14,324 bases of DNA, from assembly GCA_043769985.1 (NCBI GenBank), contig JAYVIV010000014.1, forward strand, positions 1 through 14,324, in the 5' to 3' direction. The DNA comes from Arcicella sp043769985 (lineage in GTDB: Bacteria > Bacteroidota > Bacteroidia > Cytophagales > Spirosomataceae). The position numbers and the translations under genes are program-made. Each line of letters starts with the position of its first letter. Within the stretch, counting starts at the first letter, position 1. Positions 6,669 through 13,837 of the stretch are shown here, one piece after another. Below the pieces are notes generated by a model. That model saw nothing but the letters and a program-made list of their open reading frames with translations. It did not search any database and had not been told where the DNA came from.

Positions 6669-6788
6669 TAGCTTTGAGCCGTGAGCTATGAGTCACGAGT
6701 TTTAACCCCAGAATTATTATCAATTCCTAAAATCTGAACTAAAAAAATAACATAAACTAAGCTCACTTCTCAAAGCTCAGAGCTAATA
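6669..6788. repeat. Heptamer-phased inverted repeat between tolC and the adaptor gene
   Basis: Left words are tagcttt, gagccgt, gagctat, gagtcac, gagtttt (6669-6703). Right words are gctcact, tctcaaa, gctcaga, gctaata (6761-6788). The two sides are inverted and largely complementary, leaving a loop of about 57 nt. It begins directly after the tolC stop codon and ends five bases before the adaptor ATG, so the adaptor's ribosome-binding region lies inside or against the right arm. It fills the whole gene gap. Confidence 0.72.
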
Positions 6789-6793
6789 AAAAC

Positions 6794-7834
6794 ATGAAAA
6801 AAATATCCATTCTATCTTTTCTAATCCTCTCATTATTAGCGAGTTGTGGAAAGAAAAAAGAACCTAAAAAAGCCTTGATTGAAGATGACATCGTGGCGGT
6901 GAAATTGGCGGATGTCTCTCAAGCAAATTCTACGGAAGCCCTCAAAGCCTCAGGTTTGGTTGGGTCTCTGGAAGAGGCTCGTTTGTCATTCAAAACAGGT
7001 GGAATTATTGAAAAGATTTATATAAAAGAAGGTCAAAATGTTCGAAAAGGGCAATTATTGGCAACTTTAAATCTTACAGAAATTAACGCCCAAGTCCAAC
7101 AAGCGAGCGAAGGCGTACAAAAATCTGAACGAGACTTAAAGCGGGTTACCAATCTTTACCGTGATTCTGTCGCTACTTTGGAGCAAGTTCAGAACCTTAC
7201 AACTGCTCTCAGTGTTGCGAAACAATCCCTCGAAATTGCTTCATATAATCAAGGATATTCAAAAATTTATGCTTCGGCTAATGGAGTGATTGTCAAGAAA
7301 TTAATGAACGAAGGCGAACTCGCAGGACCTGGCACGCCCGTATTTTTCATGAACGCTTCGGGGGCAAATGACTGGGTGATGAAAGTTGGAATTGCCGATA
7401 AAGATTGGACTCGCTTACACATTGGCGACCGTGCAACCGTGAGTTTAGATGCTTTTCCAGAAATCAAATTCACCGCCTCGGTTTCAAATCTTTCACAAGG
7501 GGCAGATGTAAATTCAGGATTATATCAGGCTGAATTAAAACTGAATACACAGGGCAAGAAAATGGCTACTGGACTTTTCGGAAATGCCCAAATTATGCCC
7601 TCAGTTATTCAGAAACATACGTCAATTCCGATTGATGCTGTTGTGGAGGGTAATGGCGATGAGGCTTTTGTATATGTAGTAGCGGACGGGAAGGCACGCA
7701 AAATACCCATTTCTTTGGTGGGAATCAGTAATACAAAGGCTTTCGTAGGAAGTGGTTTGGCTGGCATTACACAAGTGATTACGGATGGGTCGGCTTATTT
7801 AGTTGAGGGGAGTCGGGTTAGGGTTGTGAAGTGA
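6794..7834 (+). CDS. RND efflux periplasmic adaptor subunit (membrane-fusion lipoprotein, HlyD/AcrA family)
   Basis: A 346-residue adaptor joining pump to outer-membrane channel. A type II signal peptide with lipobox LASC puts the lipidated cysteine at residue 18, so it is a lipoprotein anchored in the membrane. The lipoyl/barrel-sandwich half-motif GGIIEKIYIKEGQNVRKGQL lies at about 69-88, followed by a coiled-coil hairpin (about 95-155), the second lipoyl half (IYASANGVIVKKLMNEGEL, about 158-176), a beta-barrel and a membrane-proximal domain. The hairpin is short, as in many Bacteroidota adaptors. It belongs to the tolC operon. In a standard operon the pump would follow directly; here an 815-bp nuclease cassette begins nine bases after the stop codon. 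Confidence 0.92.
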   Translation: MKKISILSFLILSLLASCGKKKEPKKALIEDDIVAVKLADVSQANSTEALKASGLVGSLEEARLSFKTGGIIEKIYIKEGQNVRKGQLLATLNLTEINAQVQQASEGVQKSERDLKRVTNLYRDSVATLEQVQNLTTALSVAKQSLEIASYNQGYSKIYASANGVIVKKLMNEGELAGPGTPVFFMNASGANDWVMKVGIADKDWTRLHIGDRATVSLDAFPEIKFTASVSNLSQGADVNSGLYQAELKLNTQGKKMATGLFGNAQIMPSVIQKHTSIPIDAVVEGNGDEAFVYVVADGKARKIPISLVGISNTKAFVGSGLAGITQVITDGSAYLVEGSRVRVVK

Positions 7835-7843
7835 GAGACAAAT

Positions 7844-7881
7844 GCCCCACCCCCAACCCCTCCCCTTGAAGGGAGGGGAGC
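7844..7881 (-). repeat. GC-rich REP-like element, left boundary of the DUF559 cassette
   Basis: A 38-nt GC-rich element with the hairpin CCCCTCCC / GGGAGGGG around CTTGAA and a C-rich tail CCCCACCCCCAACC. On the minus strand it has the same order (hairpin, then GGGGTTGGGGGTGGGG tail) as the copies at 7997-8037, 8083-8123 and 8605-8658 on the plus strand. Its composition stands out from the AT-rich surroundings. Confidence 0.75.
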
Positions 7882-7961
7882 TTTACACCATTGAGTTTTA
7901 ACAGTAATTTTATTTTCAAAATATTCTTTTTCAATCTGAAAAATAGGTAAATAAGAATCGT

Positions 7962-8138
7962 GATTTAGCAAAAAAACTAAGAAACCCTCTCCAACTGCCC
8001 CCTTTCCCTTCAAGGGGAAAGGGTTGGGGATAGGGGTGAAAAGTAAGATTTAGAAAAGAAAACTAAGAAATTCTCTCCAACTGCCCCCTTTCCCTTCAAG
8101 GGGAAAGAGTTGGGGATAGGGGTGAAAAGTAAGATTTA
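7962..8138 (+). repeat. Tandem 85/86-bp repeat carrying two REP-like hairpins
   Basis: Two direct units, 7962-8046 and 8047-8132, are followed by a partial third start (8133-8138); each begins with gattta. From 7975 onward the units differ at only three bases in about 78 (CC to TT near 7985 and G to A near 8022). Each holds the GC-rich core at 7997-8037 or 8083-8123: hairpin arms CCCTTTCCC and GGGAAAGGG followed by a G-rich tail. The low divergence suggests recent tandem duplication. Two repeats of this size with no spacer diversity are not a CRISPR. The segment 7882-7961 just upstream is AT-rich with nothing recognisable. Confidence 0.85.
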
Positions 8139-8174
8139 ACTCAACTATTAGAAACCCAAAGAAACCACAAAGTC

Positions 8175-8564
8175 ATGAAAGATCAACCCACAAACTACCA
8201 AGAAAACCTATTCAAAGGAGCAAGTACAACCACTTTTAAAAACGCCAAAATCAATAGAAAAACCGCAACTGAAACAGAGGCATTACTCTGGCAAGAATTA
8301 AGAGGAAAGAAAATAGATGGGTTTAAATTTAGAAGACAACATCCTATTGATACTTTCATTGCTGATTTTTATTGTCATGAGAAAAAAATAGTAGTAGAAA
8401 TTGACGGAGAATATCACTTTCAAAATGACCAACCTCAATACGATGCTTGGCGAACAGAAATATTAGAAAACTTAGGAATCACCGTAATAAGATTCTCCAA
8501 TTACGAAGTTGAAAATGAAATAGAAAACGTTAAAATCCTTATAAAAGAAATACTGCAAAATTAA
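8175..8564 (+). CDS. DUF559 endonuclease-domain protein (Vsr-like PD-(D/E)XK fold)
   Basis: A 129-residue single-domain protein of the DUF559 family, related in fold to very-short-patch-repair endonucleases. The hallmarks appear in order: TATETEALLWQELRGKKIDG (30-49), KFRRQHPI (51-58), the catalytic-type strand IADFYC with Asp64, VVEIDGEYH with Glu75, Asp77 and His81, then an Arg in DAWRTEILENLGITVIRFSN (90-109). The key acidic residues are present, so it is probably an active or recently active nuclease. No substrate is established for the family. It is the only gene in a stretch of GC-rich repeats between adaptor and pump and would be transcribed with the operon, although nothing ties it to efflux. 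The ATG at 8175 gives an N-terminal extension of about 25 polar residues before the domain. Confidence 0.88.
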   Translation: MKDQPTNYQENLFKGASTTTFKNAKINRKTATETEALLWQELRGKKIDGFKFRRQHPIDTFIADFYCHEKKIVVEIDGEYHFQNDQPQYDAWRTEILENLGITVIRFSNYEVENEIENVKILIKEILQN

Positions 8565-8604
8565 TAAAACTTAACACTCATCATTAACAGAAATCGTCTC
8601 CTTT

Positions 8605-8658
8605 ACTCCCTCCTGCCATTCAGGGGAGGGGTCAGGGCGACCGACGTTCGGGTGGGGT
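8605..8658 (+). repeat. GC-rich REP-like element, right boundary of the DUF559 cassette
   Basis: The element has a hairpin (CCCTCCTG at 8608-8615 against CAGGGGAGGG at 8621-8630, with a bulge) and then a G-rich tail ending GGGTGGGGT. Compared with the left boundary read on the minus strand, the tail is interrupted by about 14 extra bases (GCGACCGACGTTCG). It ends six bases before the pump ATG, so its G-rich end sits where a ribosome-binding site would be. Confidence 0.68.
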
Positions 8659-8664
8659 ATCACC

Positions 8665-11600
8665 ATGAAAATCTCTGAATTCTCAGTTAAAAACTACCAA
8701 TTCACCCTTGTCGTGTTTTTGGGCATATTATCCATCGGTATTTTCTCTTTGTTGAATATGCCACGTGGCGAAGACCCTGAGTTTTCGTCACCTCAATATG
8801 GTGTTACAGTCGTTTATCCAGGGGCTTCTCCCAAAGATGTGGAAGAACTCGTGGCGGATGTCGTGGAAAAACGGCTCAACGAATTGGACAATATGAACCG
8901 TGTCCGCAGTACGATTGTGGACGGTGCCGCTATTTTTCAAGTTGAATACGATTTTTCTTCCGACCCCGAAGAAAAATACCAAGAAATTGTCCGTGAAATG
9001 AACGCTGTCCGCAAAGATTTACCCGCCGAAGTCTTGGATGTTCGCATTGAAAGATACCAACCCGATGGCGTAAATATCTACCAATTTGCGTTGGTTTCTG
9101 AAAATTTACCTTACAGTAAATTAGAAAAATATGCCGATGATTTGGAGAATCGTTTGGGCAAAGTTCGTGCTTTAAAAAACATTAAATCATGGGGTTTCCC
9201 GAAACGAAAAATTTCCGTGGAATTGAATCTAAGCAAATTAGCCCAAGACAAAATTCCTTTAAATCGAGTCTTAGGAGCAATTCAGTCGGAGAATGTGAAC
9301 ATTCCAGGCGGTTCAATTAATTTATCTTCCAAAAAATTTAACGTCAAAACATCAGGGAATTATAAAGATATTAATGAAATAAAAAATACGATAATTTTCT
9401 CGAATGGAACAAAAATTGTTTTGCTTAGAGACATTGCCGAAGTCAAATATGATTACGAAGACGAAAGCCACAAAACCCGTTTGAACGGACATCGAAGTGT
9501 GTTCGTAACGGCTTGCCAGAAGTTTGGGCAGAACATCATCAAAGTTCGTTCGCAAGCCGATCCAGTGGTTGAAGAATTCCGAAAAACACTTCCTCCATCA
9601 GTTGATTTAGTGAAAGTTTTCGACCAAGCAGAATCTGTTCAAAAGCGTTTGGCTCGTTTCGCTAAGGATTTTGGTATTGCTATCTTGTTGGTTCTCATTA
9701 CGTTACTGCCATTGGGGTCTCGGGCGAGTTTGGTGGTGATGATTTCAATTCCGCTATCTCTTGCCATTGGACTTGCACTTTTATATGCTTTAGGCTTCAC
9801 CATAAATCAACTTTCAATCGTCGGAATGATTGTGGCTTTGGGAATTTTAGTGGATGATTCAATTGTGGTGGTTGAAAACATTGAGCGATTTATGCGTCAA
9901 GGAATACCCAAAAAACAGGCCGCCATTGATGCTACTAAGCAAATCAGCATGGCGGTTGTGGGTTGTACTGTTTTATTGATTTTTGCCTTCTTACCCGTTG
10001 CCAATTTGCCCGAAGCCGCTGGTAGATTCATCCGAAGTTTGCCAATGGCGGTTTCCGTTACAGTCTTTGCTTCGATGTTGGTTGCCCTCACGATTGTGCC
10101 ATTTTTATCGAGTGTTCTTCTAAAAAATCATGAAAATCCAGAGGGAAATTTTATTCTTCGAGGAATGAAAAAGTTGATTTCAGCTACTTACGGAAAATTG
10201 ATGACTTGGTGCTTAAAACATCCAAAAACTACGCTCACTATCTCCGTTGCTGTTTTTGTAGGTGTGATGTTTATCGCAAAGTTGTTCTTAGGATTCTCAT
10301 TATTTCCAACCTCTGAAAAACCCATGTTCCTCGTGAATGTGAGTACGCCTGTGGGAACAAATTTGCAAGCTACTGACAACGTGGTGCGTTTTGTGGAGAC
10401 AGAATTGAAGAAAGTGCCTGAAATTAAGAACATTGCCGCCAACGTTGGCAGAAGTAATCCTCGGATTTATTACAACATCATTGGCGGACCAGAAACTGAA
10501 AATTCGGGGCAACTTTTTGTGTTATTGGAGGATATGGAAACCCGTGATAAAAAGGTAATTATCAATCAATTGCGGGAGAAATTTATGAATTATCCCAACG
10601 CTAAAATTGAGGTAAAAGACTTTGAACAAGGTCCACCTTTGGAAGCACCATTGGCATACAGAATCTTCGGAAATAACTTGGATAGTTTAAGAATTGTGGC
10701 AGGTCAAGTGGAAAAAGTTGTGGCGAGTCAAAATGGTACAATTTACGTAGAAAACCCACTGAAAGTACAACCAACTGACTTTCGGACAATTATCAACCGT
10801 GAAAAAGCGGGACTTTTGGGCGTGAATATTTCGGATATTGACCGTGTCGTTCGTTTGGGAGTGGCAGGGTTGAACGTTGGTACATTTCGAGAAGACGGAC
10901 AGACGGATGATTATAATATTAATGTTTCTATTCCACGAAGCAATACGAAACAAGATTTGAGTGTATTTTCTAATTTGTACGTCAATAATGTTGCAGGGAC
11001 GGCAATTCCGTTGAAACAATTGGTAGAAATCAAGTTTGAAACGTCGCCAACTCAGATTCGACATTTTAATAAGGAACGATATGTAACAGTTACTGCTTCC
11101 TTAAAATCAGGATTTAACACGTCCGTTGTCAATCAAGAATTGGTTAAAAAGTTAGCCAATTTCAAGTTTCCAAAAGGATTTACGTATAAAGTGGCGGGAG
11201 AAGCCGAGAACGCTGAGAAATCGTTTGGTGGAATAGGGGTAATTATTCTCATAACTGTCTTCGGAATGATTGCTATCTTAATTCTGGAATTTGGTAATTT
11301 CAAATCTACCTTAATTGTGCTTTCAGTGATTCCTTTGGGTATTGTTGGAGCAATTTTAGGATTGATAATCGCAGGGGAAACCTTAGGATTTACATCCATC
11401 ATCGGTTTCATTGCTTTGATAGGAATTGAGATAAAAAACTCACTTCTTTTAGTAGATTTCACCAATCAATTAAGAGAAGAAGGCATGGGATTGGATGAGG
11501 CAATTCACGAAGCGGGGGAAGTACGTTTTGTTCCAATTTTGTTAACATCATTCACAGCAATTGGCGGATTAATCCCGTTGGTTTTAGAGTATTCAGATTT

Positions 11601-11724
11601 GTATTCGCCCTTAGCCATTGTGTTGATTGGCGGTATCACAAGTTCAACATTATTGGCTCGTTTGGTTACGCCCGTGATGTATAAATTATTACCACCCAAG
11701 ATTATAGTAAAATTACAATCTTAG
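8665..11724 (+). CDS. RND efflux transporter permease subunit (AcrB/HAE-type)
   Basis: A 1019-residue inner-membrane drug/proton antiporter of normal full length with the 12-segment, two-half RND layout: TM1 near 12-30, a large periplasmic loop, TM2-6 (about 335-490), TM7 near 522-545, a second loop, and TM8-12 (about 855-1010). The proton relay is intact: Asp397 and Asp398 in GILVDDSIVVVENIERF in TM4, and Lys924 in GIEIKNSLLLVDF in TM10, matching AcrB Asp407, Asp408 and Lys940. The porter-domain opening NMPRGEDPEFSSP (31-43) is common in Bacteroidota RND pumps. It is the last gene of the tolC-adaptor-pump operon. Exported compounds cannot be read from the sequence; the linked thioesterase and TetR suggest amphiphilic or acyl compounds. 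Confidence 0.95.
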   Translation: MKISEFSVKNYQFTLVVFLGILSIGIFSLLNMPRGEDPEFSSPQYGVTVVYPGASPKDVEELVADVVEKRLNELDNMNRVRSTIVDGAAIFQVEYDFSSDPEEKYQEIVREMNAVRKDLPAEVLDVRIERYQPDGVNIYQFALVSENLPYSKLEKYADDLENRLGKVRALKNIKSWGFPKRKISVELNLSKLAQDKIPLNRVLGAIQSENVNIPGGSINLSSKKFNVKTSGNYKDINEIKNTIIFSNGTKIVLLRDIAEVKYDYEDESHKTRLNGHRSVFVTACQKFGQNIIKVRSQADPVVEEFRKTLPPSVDLVKVFDQAESVQKRLARFAKDFGIAILLVLITLLPLGSRASLVVMISIPLSLAIGLALLYALGFTINQLSIVGMIVALGILVDDSIVVVENIERFMRQGIPKKQAAIDATKQISMAVVGCTVLLIFAFLPVANLPEAAGRFIRSLPMAVSVTVFASMLVALTIVPFLSSVLLKNHENPEGNFILRGMKKLISATYGKLMTWCLKHPKTTLTISVAVFVGVMFIAKLFLGFSLFPTSEKPMFLVNVSTPVGTNLQATDNVVRFVETELKKVPEIKNIAANVGRSNPRIYYNIIGGPETENSGQLFVLLEDMETRDKKVIINQLREKFMNYPNAKIEVKDFEQGPPLEAPLAYRIFGNNLDSLRIVAGQVEKVVASQNGTIYVENPLKVQPTDFRTIINREKAGLLGVNISDIDRVVRLGVAGLNVGTFREDGQTDDYNINVSIPRSNTKQDLSVFSNLYVNNVAGTAIPLKQLVEIKFETSPTQIRHFNKERYVTVTASLKSGFNTSVVNQELVKKLANFKFPKGFTYKVAGEAENAEKSFGGIGVIILITVFGMIAILILEFGNFKSTLIVLSVIPLGIVGAILGLIIAGETLGFTSIIGFIALIGIEIKNSLLLVDFTNQLREEGMGLDEAIHEAGEVRFVPILLTSFTAIGGLIPLVLEYSDLYSPLAIVLIGGITSSTLLARLVTPVMYKLLPPKIIVKLQS

Positions 11725-11868
11725 AATAATTAAATTCTCTTAAAATTTTAACAATAATTTAATGTAAAGATATTCTTAGGTAATTATTAAAAAATAACTC
11801 ATTTAAGGCACTAAATTGACGATTATTTCGTTGAAAAAACAAGTCATTATTAAATCTTTAAATTACCC

Positions 11869-12123
11869 ATGCTTATGAAATTCAACACCAGCACATTGAC
11901 ACAATTTTTATCACGGAATTTTTATATAAATCCAAAATTGATTGCTCCCCAAAAACGCTTTTATGCCGACTTGGGAATGAACTCGTTGGAGTTTTTAGAA
12001 GTAGTAGTTTATTTAGAGAATACGTACGGAATCACATTACCAGATAACGAAATCGACAAGGTTCAGACTATCAGACAATTATCTGAATTGATGGAAGCAA
12101 ATTTGGTAATGGCAGAAGCATAA
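11869..12123 (+). CDS. Stand-alone acyl carrier protein
   Basis: An 84-residue four-helix carrier. The phosphopantetheine attachment serine is Ser39 in ADLGMNSLEFLEVV (33-46), following the DxGxxSL rule with Asn in place of the usual Asp before Ser. The helix III region GITLPDNEIDKVQTIRQLSE is normal. The start could be the ATG at 11869 or the one at 11875. It differs from the fatty-acid ACP, which is usually more acidic, so it may serve a specialised acyl pathway, though no synthase is adjacent. It is 144 bp from the pump gene with its own AT-rich upstream region, and no terminator is seen between them, so co-transcription is possible. A MITE-like palindrome begins five bases after its stop. 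Confidence 0.88.
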   Translation: MLMKFNTSTLTQFLSRNFYINPKLIAPQKRFYADLGMNSLEFLEVVVYLENTYGITLPDNEIDKVQTIRQLSELMEANLVMAEA

Positions 12124-12127
12124 TTAA

Positions 12128-12287
12128 GAAGCTGTTTAGGTTAATTTATTTGAGTTAAAAAATGCAATTTTTTGGCTACAAATCGTTCTTAAAATTTAAA
12201 CATAACGCTGTTATGATTAAATTTTAAGAATAATTTTCGCTCAAAAACTTATCATTTTCACATACAAAAATTAACCAAAACAGCTTC
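12128..12287. repeat. 160-bp MITE-like near-palindrome after the acyl carrier gene
   Basis: Terminal inverted repeats of 20 nt, 12128-12147 and 12268-12287, match at 19 of 20 positions (GAAGCTGTTTAGGTTAATTT). A central hairpin, 12186-12230, has perfect 14-nt outer arms, one mismatch, then CATAAC / GTTATG around GCT. The end repeats and the hairpin share the same centre at 12208, and the intervening segments are themselves partly complementary. Small size, symmetric ends and no coding capacity fit a miniature inverted-repeat element or a solo relic of an insertion sequence. I cannot see a clear target duplication. The matching full element is not in the window. Confidence 0.68.
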
Positions 12288-12313
12288 CAAGATTTTATAG
12301 TGGTTAAAGGGTT

Positions 12314-12345
12314 AAGGCTTGGACGTTTCGTTCAAGCCTTTTTTG
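12314..12345 (+). terminator. Rho-independent terminator upstream of the metallophosphoesterase gene
   Basis: A 12-bp stem, AAGGCTTGGACG (12314-12325) with CGTTCAAGCCTT (12329-12340, one G-U pair), has a 3-nt loop and runs into a T tract. It ends transcription from the acyl carrier gene. The 173 bp from 12346 to the next ATG at 12519 are AT-rich and should hold the phosphoesterase promoter, but I find no convincing -7/-33 pair there. An open frame at 12300-12518 crosses this terminator and is not a gene. Confidence 0.85.
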
Positions 12346-12518
12346 TGTCATCGTTCCCAAACTATTCAAAATCAGAACCTGTTAACATCAATTTCCATCA
12401 TCAATTTAAAGATTGCTACAACCTTTCATCACAAAATAAACGCCTTTCTGAACCTCAAACCTTCTATTTCAGTTTTAATTTAATAGGTCTTTCTTTAAAA
12501 ATAACTCGTAATCATTGA

Positions 12519-13784
12519 ATGAATAAAATAATCATTATCCCAATCGTCACCATCGTTTTTTTATTAATAGATTGGTACGTGTGGCAAGCTGTGAAAGTTT
12601 CAACCCAGAACCTTTCACAAAATGCTCAAAATGTCACAAAATATATATTCTGGGGCATCACTGCCTTCACACTTACAGGTATGTGGGTGTATAATTTTAT
12701 AAATCCTGATTTATTGGGAAGAAACCTACGTACAATCATTATGGTAGGGGTTTTTATTAATTATATCTCTAAAATTTTCGTGGTTTTGTTCCTTTTAATT
12801 GATGATTTAGGGAGATTAATAAGATGGATTTCGGCAAAATTTACAGGACATACTGTTACTTCCAGTTCCCCCATCGGAGGTCAGGGGGCTATCACTCGCT
12901 CTGATTTTTTGATGAAAACTGCCGTGATTGCAGGAGCAGTTCCAGCACTTGCATTAACGTGGGGAATCATCTCGGGGGCTCATGATTACAGAATCCGAAG
13001 GGTTAAATTAGCCTTAAAAAACCTCCCAAAACAGTTTGAAGGAATGACAATTGCTCAGATTTCAGATATTCACACTGGCTCATTTTTCAATCGTGTGGCA
13101 GTGAAAGGCGGTGTTGAAATGTTGATGAAAGAAAAACCCGATATGGTCTTTTTCACGGGAGATTTAGTGAATAATTTGGCAACCGAAGTAAACGAATATG
13201 TTGATATTTTCAACAAAGTGAAAGCTCCTTTGGGCGTTTTCAGTACGCTTGGGAACCACGATTATTCTGATTATGTCAATTGGGAAGGCAATATGAAAGG
13301 CAAGCAACAAAATCTCAAAGACCTCGTACACGCTCATAAGGTTTTGGGTTACGATTTATTGATGGATGAAAACCGTTTTATTGAGCAAGGTGGAGAAAAA
13401 TTAGCGATTATCGGCGTTCAAAATATTAGCGGACAAAACCGTTTCCGTTCTTATGGAAACCTACAAAAAGCCCATCAAGGAACGGAAGAGGCACCCGTAA
13501 AACTCCTGCTTTCGCATGACCCAACGCATTGGGATAAAGAAGTAAACACCAAATACAAAGACATTGACGTAATGTTTTCGGGACATACGCACGGAACCCA
13601 GTTTGGGATAAACGTTGGCGGTAAAACGTGGACTCCTGCACAATACGCCTACAAACAGTGGGGAGGATTATATGAAGAAGGTGATCAAAAACTCTACATA
13701 AATCGTGGTTATGGCTACATTGGCTACCCTGGTAGAGTGGGAATGCCACCTGAAATTACGGTGTTTGAATTGACGAGAGGGTAG
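12519..13784 (+). CDS. Membrane-anchored metallophosphoesterase (calcineurin-like, YkuE/YaeI type)
   Basis: A 421-residue protein. The N-terminal membrane part has transmembrane segments near 4-23, 42-60 and 72-94, then a linker and a fourth hydrophobic stretch (about 132-152) preceded by TRSDFLMK, which resembles a degraded twin-arginine motif. The catalytic domain (about 165-420) keeps all metal ligands: Asp183 and His185 in ISDIHTGSF, Asp215 in GDLVNN, Asn246 and His247 in GNHDYS, His333 in LLSHDP, His356 and His358 in SGHTHGTQFG. Relatives are two-metal phosphohydrolases; YaeI-type enzymes act on lipid-linked substrates at the membrane, and that is the likely setting here, with the domain probably on the outer face. 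A GC-rich hairpin-forming stretch is embedded in the linker codons (residues 117-123). The gene is monocistronic between two terminators. Confidence 0.92.
   Translation: MNKIIIIPIVTIVFLLIDWYVWQAVKVSTQNLSQNAQNVTKYIFWGITAFTLTGMWVYNFINPDLLGRNLRTIIMVGVFINYISKIFVVLFLLIDDLGRLIRWISAKFTGHTVTSSSPIGGQGAITRSDFLMKTAVIAGAVPALALTWGIISGAHDYRIRRVKLALKNLPKQFEGMTIAQISDIHTGSFFNRVAVKGGVEMLMKEKPDMVFFTGDLVNNLATEVNEYVDIFNKVKAPLGVFSTLGNHDYSDYVNWEGNMKGKQQNLKDLVHAHKVLGYDLLMDENRFIEQGGEKLAIIGVQNISGQNRFRSYGNLQKAHQGTEEAPVKLLLSHDPTHWDKEVNTKYKDIDVMFSGHTHGTQFGINVGGKTWTPAQYAYKQWGGLYEEGDQKLYINRGYGYIGYPGRVGMPPEITVFELTRG
12868..12888 (+). repeat. GC-rich REP-like hairpin inside the metallophosphoesterase gene
   Basis: A C-rich run at 12868-12872 and a G-rich run at 12884-12888 enclose ATCGGAGGTCA, giving a 5-bp GC stem in otherwise AT-rich coding sequence. 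AGGTCAGGGG recalls GGGGTCAGGG in the intergenic element at 8605-8658. It encodes the flexible linker SSPIGGQG between the third membrane segment and the degraded Tat-like motif. It reads in frame and keeps the gene open. That it came from a repeat insertion is inference. Confidence 0.4.
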
Positions 13785-13805
13785 GTTTTTTTAAAATATA
13801 ATTTT

Positions 13806-13837
13806 AGGCTTGTGCGATTTTGTTCAAGCCTTTTTTT
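13806..13837 (+). terminator. Rho-independent terminator after the metallophosphoesterase gene
   Basis: The stem AGGCTTG (13806-13812) / CAAGCCT (13825-13831) is followed by seven T. Its sequence closely repeats the terminator at 12314-12345: both have AGGCTTG, then TTCAAGCC, a T run and TGTCAT. Confidence 0.85.

Larger units (their letters stand above)
7844..8658. mobile_element. Putative repeat-bounded DUF559 cassette inserted in the efflux operon
   Basis: The 815-bp segment starts and ends with inverted members of one GC-rich repeat family (7844-7881, and 8605-8658 in the opposite orientation). It contains a tandem of two further copies and one small nuclease gene. It occupies the adaptor-pump gap almost completely: nine bases remain after the adaptor stop and six before the pump ATG, which would be an ordinary 15-nt operon spacer without it. 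No target-site duplication beyond one or two ambiguous bases is visible and no transposase is present. That it moved as a unit is inference; it could also have grown by successive repeat insertions. Confidence 0.45.

Noticed and set aside
7795..8013. Minus-strand open frame of 72 codons
   Set aside because: It runs through the end of the adaptor gene and the GC-rich repeats; no family resemblance and no start context.
7962..8138. Possible short CRISPR array
   Set aside because: The units are contiguous 85-86-bp direct repeats without unique spacers, and no cas genes are present.
7841..8660. AT or AAT as a target-site duplication of the DUF559 cassette
   Set aside because: The match is only one or two bases in AT-rich flanks, so it is not evidence of a defined insertion mechanism.
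10687..11064. Minus-strand open frame of 125 codons inside the RND gene
   Set aside because: It is a shadow of the pump gene, whose full-length reading has all RND motifs.
12300..12518. Plus-strand open frame of 72 codons before the metallophosphoesterase
   Set aside because: It crosses a clear rho-independent terminator and has no recognisable protein character.
13426..13749. Minus-strand open frame of 107 codons inside the metallophosphoesterase gene
   Set aside because: It is antisense to the conserved catalytic domain and has Cys/His-rich composition typical of a shadow frame.
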